The position numbers were made by a program, and so were the translations under genes. The notes under the pieces are model-generated. The model searched no databases. It saw nothing but the letters and a program-made list of their open reading frames with translations, and was not told where the DNA came from. Below, one piece after another: positions 17,366 through 26,365 of a stretch of DNA of 64,000 bases (positions are counted from its first letter, which is position 1; each line of letters opens with the position of its first letter). Source of the DNA: Paractinoplanes pyxinae (GTDB lineage Bacteria > Actinomycetota > Actinomycetes > Mycobacteriales > Micromonosporaceae); NCBI RefSeq assembly GCF_026626335.1, contig NZ_JAPNTZ010000003.1, forward strand, positions 372,001 through 436,000, written 5' to 3'.

Positions 17366-18685
17366 ATGGAGCCCATCACGCGGGCGGGCACGCCCGCTCA
17401 ACGTACTACCCGGCGCCGGCTACTCGCCGCCGCCCTTACAGTTCCTCTGCTGCTCGGCGCCGCGGCCTGCGGCGGTGACGACGACGGCGGCAGCGGCGGC
17501 GGCACCGAGTTGTCGGTCTTCTGGTGGGGCGCCGAGAAGCGCGCCGAGCTGACCGACAAGGCGCTCGCGCTCTACAGCCAGAAGCACCCCGGCGTCACGT
17601 TCAAGAAGACCTGGCAGGGAAACCAGGGCTACTTCGACAAGCTGGCCACCCTCACGGCCGGTGGCAACGCGCCCGACATCTTCCAGCTCGACGACAACTA
17701 CATCTCCGAGTACGCGGCCCGCGGGGTCACGCTCGACCTGACCGAGTACACCGGCAACGGCAAGCTCGACGTCAGCAAGTTCCCCGAGAGCCTGCTCAAG
17801 TACGGCGAGGTCGACGGCAAGCTGGCCGGCGTCGCGCTGGGCGAGAACACCCAGGGCCTGGTCTACGACAAGACCCTGTTGAAGAAGAACAACCTGCCCG
17901 AGCCGAAGACCGGCATGAGCTGGGAGGACTTCATCAGCTGGGCGGCCGACGTGTCCAAGAAGTCCAAGCTGCCCGGCACCCAGGACCCGAGCGCGGTCTA
18001 TCAGGCGCTCTGGGTCTTCCTGCGGCAGAACGGCAAGGACCTGTACGCGGGCAAGCAGCTCGGCTTCGACGAGGCCGACATCACCAAGTGGTTCGCGCTG
18101 TGGAAGGGCGCCCGGGACAAGGGCGCGACCCCGACGCCGGACGTGATCCACGAGGGCAACGCCAGCGACGTGAGCAAGCAGCTGGTCGCCACGGGCAAGG
18201 CGGGCACCTCGTGGGTGTGGGCCAACCAGATGCCCGAGCTGAAGAAGAGCACCGACAACGAGCTGGGCCTCATCGCGTACCCGGGTGACACCAGCGCCCA
18301 GTGGGCCCGCGCCTCGATGTACATGTCGGCCTTCCGCGGCAGCAAGCACAAGGACATCGCGGTCGACGTGATCAACTTCCTGGCCAACGACCCCGAGGCC
18401 GGTCAGATCCTCGGCACCGACCGCGGCCTGCCGCCCAACCTCGACGTGCGCAAGCAGGTCGCGGCGACGGTGGAGGACCCCAACATGAAGCAGACCATCG
18501 CGGTGATGGACGAGCTGGGCAAGAAGTACGGCCCGAACGCCCCCACCGTGCCCCCGCAGGGTCACAGCAAGGTCCGCTCCGAGCTCATCCGCGTGGCCGA
18601 AGAGGTCATCTACGGCCGGCAGACCCCGGAGCAGGGCGCGGCGGCGTTCGTCGCCGCGGCCAAGGCGGCGATCGGCGCCTCGTGA
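17366..18685 (+). CDS. ABC transporter sugar-binding lipoprotein (family 1 SBP)
   Basis: A 439-residue extracellular solute-binding protein. The N-terminus has an Arg-rich region (RRRLLAAALTVPLLL, possibly a Tat signal) and a lipobox ending at Cys35 in GAAAC, so it is a membrane-anchored lipoprotein. The mature part has the family 1 pattern: SVFWWGAEKR, then LATLTAGGNAPDIFQLDD near residue 100, typical of oligosaccharide binders. AAAGGAG at 17355-17361 precedes ATG 17366. It is 12 bases after lacI and overlaps the first permease gene by 4 bases. No ATPase gene is present; such importers usually share an MsiK-type ATPase encoded elsewhere. Confidence 0.92.
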   Translation: MEPITRAGTPAQRTTRRRLLAAALTVPLLLGAAACGGDDDGGSGGGTELSVFWWGAEKRAELTDKALALYSQKHPGVTFKKTWQGNQGYFDKLATLTAGGNAPDIFQLDDNYISEYAARGVTLDLTEYTGNGKLDVSKFPESLLKYGEVDGKLAGVALGENTQGLVYDKTLLKKNNLPEPKTGMSWEDFISWAADVSKKSKLPGTQDPSAVYQALWVFLRQNGKDLYAGKQLGFDEADITKWFALWKGARDKGATPTPDVIHEGNASDVSKQLVATGKAGTSWVWANQMPELKKSTDNELGLIAYPGDTSAQWARASMYMSAFRGSKHKDIAVDVINFLANDPEAGQILGTDRGLPPNLDVRKQVAATVEDPNMKQTIAVMDELGKKYGPNAPTVPPQGHSKVRSELIRVAEEVIYGRQTPEQGAAAFVAAAKAAIGAS

Positions 18686-19647
18686 CCGCCTCCACGCTGA
18701 CTCCCGCCCCCGTCGCTCCGGCTGCCGCGCAGCCGGGGCGGCGGGTCCGCCGGCGCCGGGAGAACCTGGCCGGGTACGTGTTCCTGTCGCCGTGGCTGCT
18801 GGGGCTGCTCGGCATCACGGCGATCCCGATGCTGATCTCGCTCTATCTGAGCTTCACCGACTACAGCCCGCTGATCCCGCTGACCGAGGCGAACTGGATC
18901 GGGCTCGAGAACTACCGCCGCATGTTCACCGCCGACCAGTCGTACTGGCACGCCGTACAGGTGACGGTGACCTTCGCCCTGGTGGCGGTGCCGCTCAAGC
19001 TGGCCGCTGCGCTCGGCGTGGCGCTTCTGCTCAATCGCACGATGCGCGGCATCTCGGTTTTCCGCGGGCTGTTCTATCTGCCGTCGCTGCTGGGCGGCAG
19101 TGTCGCGCTGGCCATCGTGTGGGTCAGCATGTTCAACCGCGACGGCGCCTTCAACTCGTTCCTGGCCCTGTTCGGCATCGAGGGCCTGCCCTGGGTCAAC
19201 GACCCCGACTGGGCCTTGTCGACGCTGATCCTGCTGGCCGTGTGGCAGTTCGGCGCGCCGATGGTTATCTTCCTGGCCGGGCTCAAGCAGGTGCCGACCG
19301 AGCTCTACGAGGCGGCGTCGGTCGACGGCGCGAGCCCGTGGCGCAAGTTCGTGCACATCACGCTGCCGATGCTCTCGCCGGTCATCTTCTTCAACCTGGT
19401 GCTCGAGACGATCAACGGCTTCCAGGGCTTCACCTCGGCCTTCGTGCTCTCCAACGGCACCGGCGGCCCGGTCGACTCGACCCTGATGTACACGCTCAAC
19501 CTCTACATCGCCGGGTTCGTCGACCTGAACATGGGCTACGCGTCGGCCATGGCCTGGGTCTTCCTGCTGGTGATCGGCGCGATCACGGTGGTGCTGTTCT
19601 CGACCGGCCGGTTCTGGGTCCACTACTCCGACAACGAGGAGCGGTGA
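18682..19647 (+). CDS. ABC sugar transporter permease (MalF type)
   Basis: A 321-residue integral membrane protein with six predicted helices. The first is YVFLSPWLLGLLGITAIPML; the EAA loop that contacts the ATPase reads LYEAASVDGASPWRKFVHITLP near residue 215. The start is GTG 18682, inside the stop of the binding-protein gene (GTGA). It pairs with the next permease to form the channel for the sugar held by the binding lipoprotein. Confidence 0.92.
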   Translation: MTASTLTPAPVAPAAAQPGRRVRRRRENLAGYVFLSPWLLGLLGITAIPMLISLYLSFTDYSPLIPLTEANWIGLENYRRMFTADQSYWHAVQVTVTFALVAVPLKLAAALGVALLLNRTMRGISVFRGLFYLPSLLGGSVALAIVWVSMFNRDGAFNSFLALFGIEGLPWVNDPDWALSTLILLAVWQFGAPMVIFLAGLKQVPTELYEAASVDGASPWRKFVHITLPMLSPVIFFNLVLETINGFQGFTSAFVLSNGTGGPVDSTLMYTLNLYIAGFVDLNMGYASAMAWVFLLVIGAITVVLFSTGRFWVHYSDNEER

Positions 19648-20477
19648 TGCGTTTCCCCGTCCGGTTCGTCGCGCTGCTGCTCATCCTCGCGGTGGTGCTC
19701 TACCCGCTGGTGTGGATGGTCGGCACGTCGCTCAAGTCGCCGTCCGAGATCGTCAACAACATCGGGCTGATCCCGCGCGAGTTCACCCCGGCCAACTTCA
19801 CCGACGGGTGGACCAAGTTCGACGTCAGCTTCGGGCGCTTCTTCCTCAACAGCGCGCTCGTCTCGCTGCTGACGGTGGCCGGCAACACGATCTCGTGCCT
19901 GCTGGCCGCGTACGCGCTGGGCCGTCTGCGGTTCCGGCTGCGGGGCGTCTGGTTCGCCGTCATGATCGGCACCCTGCTGCTGCCCGGGCACGTGCTGATC
20001 ATCCCGCAGTACATCCTGTTCCGGAGCCTGGGCTGGGTCGGCGGCGAGTGGCCGTACCTGCCCCTGCTGGTGCCGGCGTTCCTGGCCACCGAGGCGTTCT
20101 TCGTGTTCCTCATCGTCCAGTTCATGCGGGGCATCCCGCGCGAGCTGGACGAGGCCGCGGTGATCGACGGCGCCTCGGCCTACAGCATCTTCCGGCACGT
20201 GATCCTGCCGCTGTCCCGCCCCGCGCTGGTCACCACGGCGATCTTCTCGTTCATCTGGACCTGGAACGACTTCTTCCGCCAGCTGGTCTTCCTGTCCGAG
20301 CTGAAGGACTACACCGCGCCGGTCGCGCTGACCCTGTTCATCGACTCGACCAGCGAGAGCGCGGTCGGCCCGATGTTCGCGATGTCGCTGCTGTCGCTGA
20401 TCCCGGTCTTCCTGTTCTTCGTGGCCTTCCAGCGGCTGCTGGTCGAGGGCATCAACACCAGCGGTCTGAAGGGGTGA
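19647..20477 (+). CDS. ABC sugar transporter permease (MalG type)
   Basis: A 276-residue membrane protein. FVALLLILAVVLYPLVWMVGTSLKS is the first helix and the entry into the MalG-type outer loop; the EAA loop reads LDEAAVIDGASAYSIFRHVILP near residue 170. ATG 19647 overlaps the stop of the preceding permease (TGATG). It is the second channel subunit of the importer. Confidence 0.92.
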   Translation: MRFPVRFVALLLILAVVLYPLVWMVGTSLKSPSEIVNNIGLIPREFTPANFTDGWTKFDVSFGRFFLNSALVSLLTVAGNTISCLLAAYALGRLRFRLRGVWFAVMIGTLLLPGHVLIIPQYILFRSLGWVGGEWPYLPLLVPAFLATEAFFVFLIVQFMRGIPRELDEAAVIDGASAYSIFRHVILPLSRPALVTTAIFSFIWTWNDFFRQLVFLSELKDYTAPVALTLFIDSTSESAVGPMFAMSLLSLIPVFLFFVAFQRLLVEGINTSGLKG

Positions 20478-20483
20478 CAGCAC

Positions 20484-21056
20484 ATGCCGCACGACTGGCG
20501 TGACTCGCTGCGGCTGGGCGCCGACCTGGCCCTGCTGGGCGTGCTCGTGACCCTGGCCTGCCTCCCGGTTTTGACGGCCGGCGCGGCGGTGGGCGCCGCG
20601 AGTGCCGCGGTCGACCGCTTGCTGACGATCGGTCGGTGGTCGACGGCCGCCGAGGGCTGGGCCGATTTCCGTACGCGGCTGGTGCCCGGCCTGTGGGCCG
20701 GGCCCCTCGCGCTGGCCGCACTGTGGCTGGTCGCCGTCGACGTGGCGGCGCTGCGGCGCGGCTCGGTCCCGGGCGGCTCGGTGATGGTCGCGGTGGTGCT
20801 GGTGATAGCCGCGGCCGGCGCCGGCTTCGTCGCCCTGGTCGCCGGTCTGGCCGGGCCTTTTCCCGTACGCCGGGCCGGGGCACTGGCCGCGGCCCGGCCT
20901 CAGGTTCTGGCCGCCACCACCGGCGTGGTGCTGATCGCGGCGGCGCTGGCCACCCTCGTCCACCCGGCCGTTGTGCCCGTCCTGGCCGGATACGCCCTGT
21001 TCGCGGTGCACGTGGTCCTGCGCCGGGTAGTGGGTGGCCGCCCTGCCCCGGCGTGA
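20484..21056 (+). CDS. YesL-like (DUF624) membrane protein
   Basis: A 190-residue membrane protein with about five hydrophobic segments. The first, LGVLVTLACLPVLTAGAAVGA, carries the CLPVxTxGAA pattern of the DUF624/YesL family, which is often found in sugar ABC importer operons. It lies six bases after the permease stop, with AAGGGG just upstream of ATG 20484. Its role in transport or sensing is not established for the family. It appears to end the plus-strand half of the uronate locus. Confidence 0.75.
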   Translation: MPHDWRDSLRLGADLALLGVLVTLACLPVLTAGAAVGAASAAVDRLLTIGRWSTAAEGWADFRTRLVPGLWAGPLALAALWLVAVDVAALRRGSVPGGSVMVAVVLVIAAAGAGFVALVAGLAGPFPVRRAGALAAARPQVLAATTGVVLIAAALATLVHPAVVPVLAGYALFAVHVVLRRVVGGRPAPA

Positions 21057-21077
21057 CCTTTCTCGTATCCTGCTGAG

Positions 21078-22334
21078 GTGGAAAGCGGTCAAGGCCTGGT
21101 ACTCGCAGGAATCTTGGATGCGGCGGAGAACGCGGCTCCCGTCGACGCCGTCGAGGCGGTCACCCGTGAGCTCGCGGCCGCGCTGAACGCGCACGCGGTC
21201 TCGTTCCTGATCGCCGACCTCAGCGGGCGGGCGCTGGTGCGGCTGGGTCACGTGCCGCTTCGCGCGGACGGCGGCGGGCGGCGCAACGGCGACGAGGTCG
21301 CGACGGTGGTGCCCTTCGACGGCGGGCCGGCCGAGCAAGCCGTACGCACCCAGACCGTGCAGATCTCGTCCGGGCCCGGCGGGTGGGTGGTGCTGGCCCC
21401 GGTGACCGACCGCGGCGAGGCGATCGGCCTGCTCGAGATGACCCTGCCCGACGAGCCCGACCCGCGGACCCTGCGCGAGATCACCCGCACCGCGCACGCG
21501 CTGGCGTTCGTGGTGATCGCCAACCGCCGGCACACCGACCTGTTCGAGTGGGGCCAGCGCACCACCCCGTTCACCCTGTCGGCCGAGATCCAGCGCCGCC
21601 TGCTGCCGGCCGCGTTCACCTGCGAGGCCAGCGCGTTCACGCTCTCCGGCTGGCTCGAGCCGGCGGCCAGCATCGGCGGCGACACCTTCGACTACAGCCT
21701 GGCCCGCGACGTGCTGCACTTCAGCGTCACCGACGCGATGGGCCACGGGGTGGCCAGCGCGCTGACCGCCACCCTGGGCGTGGGCAGCCTGCGCAACAGC
21801 CGCCGCCGCGGCGCCGACCTGGTGGAGCAGGCCGGCGCGGCCAACGCCGCCCTGGCCGAGAACGCCGTCGTGCCCGGGGGCTACGTCACCGCCGTCCTGG
21901 GCCGCCTCGACCTGCGCACCGGCCGCTGCGCCCTGCTGAACGCCGGTCATGTGCCGCCGATCCTGGTCCGTGACGGCGACGCCCGTGAGCTCGCGCTGCC
22001 CGGCAACTTCCCGCTGGGCATGTTCACCGAGTCCGGGTACGAGGCCGGGGCGGTCACCCTGCGGCCGGGGGACCGGCTGGTCGTGGTCACCGACGGCACC
22101 CGCGAACGCAAGGCCGCCCAGGCCGACCTGCCGGCCCGGCTGCGTCAGCTGACCGGCCTGCATCCCCGCGAGGCCGTCCGGTCGCTGGCCGACGCCGTGC
22201 TCGAGGTGGCCGGCCCGGTGCTGGCCGACGACGCCACCCTGCTGATCCTCGACTGGCACGGCGAGCACAGCGAGGAAAGGTCCACCAGCGGGGGCGCCGA
22301 CCAGGCCCGCACCAGCGCCGCCCTGCCGGACTGA
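21078..22334 (+). CDS. SpoIIE-type PP2C serine phosphatase with N-terminal sensor region
   Basis: A 418-residue protein. Residues 1-150 resemble a GAF-like sensor; from about 175 a PP2C phosphatase follows, starting with LSAEIQRRLLPAAF. Metal-binding motifs are GGDTFDY (about 200), DAMGHGVASAL (about 220), GHVPP near 290 and the final DDATLLIL. Such proteins dephosphorylate STAS anti-sigma antagonists in partner-switching pathways. The STAS gene on the opposite strand ends 1 base away and is a plausible substrate. The start is GTG 21078, since the frame has no better start near the conserved region. It lies close behind the uronate importer but probably has its own role. Confidence 0.87.
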   Translation: MESGQGLVLAGILDAAENAAPVDAVEAVTRELAAALNAHAVSFLIADLSGRALVRLGHVPLRADGGGRRNGDEVATVVPFDGGPAEQAVRTQTVQISSGPGGWVVLAPVTDRGEAIGLLEMTLPDEPDPRTLREITRTAHALAFVVIANRRHTDLFEWGQRTTPFTLSAEIQRRLLPAAFTCEASAFTLSGWLEPAASIGGDTFDYSLARDVLHFSVTDAMGHGVASALTATLGVGSLRNSRRRGADLVEQAGAANAALAENAVVPGGYVTAVLGRLDLRTGRCALLNAGHVPPILVRDGDARELALPGNFPLGMFTESGYEAGAVTLRPGDRLVVVTDGTRERKAAQADLPARLRQLTGLHPREAVRSLADAVLEVAGPVLADDATLLILDWHGEHSEERSTSGGADQARTSAALPD

Positions 22335-22335
22335 C

Positions 22336-22710
22336 CTAAGCTTCGGCTGCCTCGGCCGCCTCGACGCTGTCGTACAGCTCGATGACCTGATCGACCGAGG
22401 TGATGCTGAGGACGTAGCGGACACCCGGCCCGGCCGCGGCCAGCGCCAGCCGGCCCCCGGCCTCGCGAAGCGCCTTGTACGTCACCACGAGCGCACCCAG
22501 CGCGCTGGAGTCCATGAAGCCGACCCCGGCCAGGTCGACCACCACCCGGCGGTCCCCGGCGTCGATCAGCTCCTGCAGGGAGTTCTGCAGGCGCGGCGAG
22601 GTCGCCATGTCGAGGTCGCCGCGCACGCCGACCACGGTGCAACCGCGGCCCGGCCGGGCCGACACCAGCAGATCCACTCGCGAACCCCCTACGTGGATGA
22701 TCCGCGTCAA
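22336..22710 (-). CDS. STAS-domain anti-sigma factor antagonist
   Basis: A 124-residue STAS protein of SpoIIAA/RsbV type. VVGVRGDLDMATSPRLQNSL is the first strand-helix unit, and VDLAGVGFMDSSALGALV contains the phosphorylatable Ser69 in DSSALG. In the unphosphorylated state such proteins bind an anti-sigma kinase and free its sigma factor. It is convergent with the SpoIIE-type phosphatase gene with one base between stops, which suggests a regulatory pair. No kinase gene is adjacent; a STAS-kinase fusion occurs 27 kb away. Confidence 0.9.
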   Translation of the reverse strand: MTRIIHVGGSRVDLLVSARPGRGCTVVGVRGDLDMATSPRLQNSLQELIDAGDRRVVVDLAGVGFMDSSALGALVVTYKALREAGGRLALAAAGPGVRYVLSITSVDQVIELYDSVEAAEAAEA

Positions 22711-22747
22711 CTCTATGCGCCGGCCGGCCGGAGCGCTGCATTGTTCT

Positions 22748-23572
22748 TCACTCGGAAGTGTCGATGAACCCCAGAGCGGCCGCGGCGAACAGCGGGGACA
22801 TGAACAGGTTGTAGTGGGTGAGGCCGGGCAGGATGGCCAGCGCGTGCCCGCCCTTGGGCCGGCCCTCGCCCATCCACCCGCCGTCCCGCTGCCCGCCGTC
22901 GAGCAGGGCGAACACCTCGACGAAGTGCGAGGGCGGGCACATGTCGGCGTCGGCCGCCATGATCAGCGTCGGCACCTGCAGGTTGCGCACCTCTTCGGTG
23001 TAGTCGAAGTCCTGCGCCATGGCCTCGCCCATCTTGCCGAGCAGGCGGGGGAAGTCCTCGGGCCGGGGGGCGACCCGCGCGTACAGCTCGTACATCGGGG
23101 TCTCTTTCATGAACTCGGCCGCCTCGGGACCCACCTGACCCTGCTGGGCGAGAATCTCGGCGTACGTGGCGTCGCGCCGGATGCCGGCCGAGGCCGCGAC
23201 CAGCCGGCCCACCTTGGCCGGGTGCCGGATGGCCAGCTGCAGGGCCACCCCGCCGCCGAGCGAGTAGCCGACCACGTCAGGCTTCTCGAGGCCGAGGTGG
23301 TCGATGAGGGCGGCCACGTCGTCGGCCATGAACTTGATGTCGATCGGGCGGTCGATGTCGGCCGTGCGGCCGTGGCCCTGCAGGTCGACCAGGATGACCC
23401 GGTGGCCGGCGGCGAACTGGCCGATGATCGGGCCGAACATCTCACCCGAGCCGAGCCCGCCGTGCAGCAGGATCAGCGGGCGGCCGGCGCCGTGCGACTC
23501 GTAGTACAGGTTGATGCCGTTGACGTCGGCGTACTCGCCGTGGCCGGCGCTGTCCTGGGTCCAGTTCGTCAT
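22748..23572 (-). CDS. alpha/beta-fold hydrolase
   Basis: A 274-residue alpha/beta hydrolase. LILLHGGLGSG is the oxyanion strand-turn, VVGYSLGGG the nucleophile elbow with Ser, ADADMCPP the acid, and LTHYNLF the His. I chose ATG 23572, which has GGAGG eight bases upstream, over an earlier in-frame ATG at 23641 without one. It is divergent from an ECF sigma factor gene, an arrangement often seen for this sigma group. Substrate unknown; an epoxide, ester or lactone is possible. Confidence 0.87.
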   Translation of the reverse strand: MTNWTQDSAGHGEYADVNGINLYYESHGAGRPLILLHGGLGSGEMFGPIIGQFAAGHRVILVDLQGHGRTADIDRPIDIKFMADDVAALIDHLGLEKPDVVGYSLGGGVALQLAIRHPAKVGRLVAASAGIRRDATYAEILAQQGQVGPEAAEFMKETPMYELYARVAPRPEDFPRLLGKMGEAMAQDFDYTEEVRNLQVPTLIMAADADMCPPSHFVEVFALLDGGQRDGGWMGEGRPKGGHALAILPGLTHYNLFMSPLFAAAALGFIDTSE

Positions 23573-23691
23573 TTCGTGCCTCCGCGGCGTCTCGTTCTCG
23601 CTTTTCTGCCCGGTAGGACCGGGCCCGCCCGGAGTAATCATCGGTGTGAGGGAGGTTTTTTCTGTCGTACCCCTGGACTAGGTTCGGACCC

Positions 23692-24666
23692 GTGAGCGAC
23701 GTGGCCACCCCCATCGAGTCCCAGCTGGAGACGTTCCGCCCCGAGCTGACCGGTTACTGCTACCGCATGCTCGGTTCCGCCTTCGAGGCGGAGGACGCCG
23801 TCCAGGACACTCTCGTGCGCGCCTGGAAGAGCTACGAGGGCTTCGAGGGCCGCTCGGCCCTGCGCTCCTGGCTCTACCGCATCGCCACGAATGTCTGCCT
23901 CACCATGCTGGGCAGCGCCCAGCGTCGGGCCCGCCCGATGGATTTCGGCGGCCCCGGCGACGGTCACGCCACCCATCCCGGCGAGCCCCGCCCCGACGAG
24001 ATCTGGGTCGGCCCCGTCCCCGACGGCCGGGTGCTGGCCGCGGTGGCCGACCCGGCCCAGGTGGTGGCCGACCGCGAATCGATCCGCCTGGCCTTCGTGG
24101 CCGCCCTGCAACACTTGCCACCCAAGCAGCGGGCCGTGCTCATCCTGCGCGAGGTGCTGGCCTGGTCCGCGCAAGAGGTGGCCGACCTGCTCGAGACGTC
24201 AGTCCCCAGCGTCAACAGCGCCCTGCAACGGGCCCGCGCCACCATCGCCTCGGCCGACAAGGGCGCCGAAGTGCTCGAGCCCTCCGACGACGAGCAGAAG
24301 AAGCTGCTGGCCCGCTACGTCCAGGCCTTCGAGGCGTACGACCTGACCGCGCTCACCGCCCTCCTCCACGAGGACGCGACGCTCTCCATGCCCCCGCTGC
24401 CCCTGTGGCTGCGCGGCCCGGCCGACATCACCGCCTGGATGACCGGCACCGGCGCCGGCTGCGAGGGCTCCCGCCTCATCCCCGTGGTGGCCAACGGGCT
24501 GCCGGCTTTCGCCCAGTACCGCCCCAACCTCAACGGCCCGGGGCACGTGCCGTGGGCGCTCATAGTCCTCGAAATCACGGACGGCCGCATCGCCGGCATC
24601 AACAACTTCCTCGACACCGAGCACTTGTTCCCGTTGTTCGGCCTGCCGTCGAGCCTGCCCGCCTAA
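23692..24666 (+). CDS. ECF sigma factor with C-terminal SnoaL-like domain (SigG-like)
   Basis: A 324-residue sigma factor. Region 2 lies at about 15-85 ([20 protein letters not shown], then [11 protein letters not shown]), region 4 at about 155-205 ([19 protein letters not shown], then [14 protein letters not shown]), and a SnoaL/NTF2-like domain at 210-320 ([20 protein letters not shown]). Fusions of this kind form ECF groups that need no separate anti-sigma factor; the C-terminal domain modulates activity. It starts at GTG 23692, divergent from the alpha/beta hydrolase gene, which could be in its regulon. Confidence 0.9.
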   Translation: MSDVATPIESQLETFRPELTGYCYRMLGSAFEAEDAVQDTLVRAWKSYEGFEGRSALRSWLYRIATNVCLTMLGSAQRRARPMDFGGPGDGHATHPGEPRPDEIWVGPVPDGRVLAAVADPAQVVADRESIRLAFVAALQHLPPKQRAVLILREVLAWSAQEVADLLETSVPSVNSALQRARATIASADKGAEVLEPSDDEQKKLLARYVQAFEAYDLTALTALLHEDATLSMPPLPLWLRGPADITAWMTGTGAGCEGSRLIPVVANGLPAFAQYRPNLNGPGHVPWALIVLEITDGRIAGINNFLDTEHLFPLFGLPSSLPA

Positions 24667-25939
24667 GGAGGAGTGCGCGGTCTTTTCAGCGAGTGGTTCG
24701 CGTCGGCGCGAGTTTCGATCCCGGCCGGGGCTTTGGGTGGGCAGAGCTTTCTTGTACGAGTTCTGTGGCCCGTGAGTACGTCGGTGCTTTCCCCAGCGCC
24801 GTCGCGGGTGCGGGCCGAAGACGGGGGCTGCGGCTTATGAGATCCATCCGCTTGCAACCGGCCGCCCTTTCTGGCGGCGCCCGAGTTTGACGGGCCGGCC
24901 GGCTGCGCACCGGAAGCCTTGGCGGGCGCTTCGGCTCGGCGGCCGGAGTACCGCTCGGCCGGCCGTGCGTCCGGCGAATCACGCGGTTGGGCGCGCCGGG
25001 CTTCGCGGGGAGCGCTGCGGGTCTGGCTTTGTCGCGCGTCTGGTCGTGCGGTTGGCGGATCACGCGGCTGGGCCTGGGTCAGCGCGAGAATGCCGGCGCC
25101 GGCCACGGCTGCGCCGGGCTTTGCGAGGGGTGCTGCGCGTCTGGCTTGTCGCGCGTCTGGCTTTGTCGCGCGTCTGGTCGTGCGGTCGGCGGATCACGCG
25201 GCTGGGCCTGGGTCAGCGCGAGAATGCCGGCGCCGGCCACGGCTGCGCCAGGCTTCGCGGGGTGCGCTGCGCGTCTGGCCTCTCGCGCGCCTGGCCTACG
25301 TTTGGCGCATCACGCAGCGGCTGCGCGTCTCGCGGGTCGCGCGTGCTGGGCGCGCTGCGGGTTCTGGCTGATCGCGCGTCCGGCTGTGCGTTTGGCGGCT
25401 CGCGGTTGGTGCGCTGCGCGTCTTGCGGATCGCGCGGCGGGAGATGCGTCTGGCGAATCACGCGGCTGGGGGCGCTGCGCGCTTGGCGGATAACGCGTCT
25501 GGTTGTGCGCTTGGCAGATCGCGGCGGTTGGGTTCGCTGGGCGCCTGGCGGATCGCGCGGCTGGCGCTGTGCGTCCTCGGCCCCATCCCTCGGCTCGGAC
25601 CCATCCCTCGGCTCGGCCGCGTCCCCGTCCCCGGCTCGGCCCCGCCGCCGGCCCTGCCCCGCCGGCCCTGCCCCGTCCCCGGCCCTGCCCCCGTCCCCGG
25701 CCTCGTCCCCGGCCTCGTCCCCCGTCCCCGGCTCGGCCCCGCCGCCAGCCTGGCCCCGTCCCCGGCTCTGCCCCCGTCCCCGGCTTCGTTCCCGGCTAGG
25801 CCCGGGCTCGGCCGCCAGCCCTGGCCCGGTGGCGGGTGCACGCGTGACCAGGGGTGGGCCTGGCCGGTCGGCGCTGATGCCGAACTTTCAGGTGCTGGAC
25901 CGCCTGCGGGTGGATAAACGTCCGGTCTCGGTTGGTGGA
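24667..25939. repeat. 1.27-kb repetitive, low-complexity region without a credible gene
   Basis: No frame here resembles a protein family. From 24900 to 25600 the sequence is a patchwork of short degenerate words such as GCGCGTCTGGC, GGATCGCGCGG and GGCGGATCACGCGG. From 25610 to 25815 it turns into a C-rich tract built from words like CCCCGTCCCCGGC and CTCGGCCCCG. A larger direct repeat is embedded (25023-25249). Frames stay open only because of the composition: their products are Arg-, Ala- and Pro-rich in every frame. It separates the ECF sigma gene from a STAS gene. Confidence 0.7.
25023..25249 (+). repeat. 93-bp direct repeat, two copies 134 bp apart
   Basis: Bases 25023-25115 recur at 25157-25249 with a single difference (T at 25052, C at 25186). 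The similarity weakens but continues for about 40 bases beyond each copy, so the real unit is about 134 bp. Each copy contains GGCGGATCACGCGGC and GCGAGAATGCCGGC. The near identity indicates a recent tandem duplication. Confidence 0.85.
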
Positions 25940-26299
25940 TCAGGTTTGCGTCGGAGGGGTCTCGGGGGTGTGGGGAGTTGCTCGTTGGCTGGGGGTGGGT
26001 GGGGGGTAGCCGCGGGCGTGGCGGCCTGAGAAGAAGAAGCCGCCCAGGCCCATGAGGCTGAAGATGGTCAGCAGGTCGTCGGTGGCGCCCTGGGTGTTGA
26101 AGCGCCAGCCGTGGCGGCCGGCGGTCAAGCGCAGGCGGGCCAGGGCCTCGATGGTTACTACGTCGGGGCGGGCTGTGGAGACGTCGCAGATTACCTGGCC
26201 TGGTGCCGGGCGGCCCCGCAGCAGGTCGGCCAGGGCCGCGCACAGGCAGGGGATGTCGGCCCGGGTTATGCCTGGGCCGACGGCGAACGGGACCGTCAT
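25940..26299 (-). CDS. STAS-domain protein without the regulatory serine
   Basis: A 119-residue protein whose first 90 residues have the STAS pattern: ITRADIPCLCAALADLL, then QVICDVSTARPDVVTIEALARLRL, then GWRFNTQGATDDLLTIFSLMGL. At the position where SpoIIAA-like proteins have DSS, this one has VVTIEA, so phosphorylation at that site is not possible. The tail after residue 90 is Pro- and Thr-rich. Such STAS proteins may work as scaffolds or ligand sensors. It lies 66 bases downstream of the deazaflavin-type oxidoreductase gene on the same strand, next to the repetitive region. Confidence 0.75.
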   Translation of the reverse strand: MTVPFAVGPGITRADIPCLCAALADLLRGRPAPGQVICDVSTARPDVVTIEALARLRLTAGRHGWRFNTQGATDDLLTIFSLMGLGGFFFSGRHARGYPPPTPSQRATPHTPETPPTQT

Positions 26300-26365
26300 G
26301 TCAGTGCAGACTTCGCCGGGCGCCGGAACTCATCGGTCGCGGGACCGCGGATTGTGTTGTTGCGA

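Noticed and set aside
19623..22424. Open minus-strand frame of 933 codons across permease, YesL-like and phosphatase genes
   Set aside because: It crosses three unrelated real genes and is rich in Gln, Gly and Arg; shadow frame.
25610..25815. C-rich tandem words considered as a CRISPR or VNTR array
   Set aside because: No constant repeat with unique spacers; the words vary in length and sequence.
24887..26029. Open plus-strand frame of 380 codons in the repetitive region
   Set aside because: Composition-driven: Arg/Ala/Trp/Pro-rich, repeats arise from DNA repeats, and other frames are equally open; it also overlaps a credible STAS gene.
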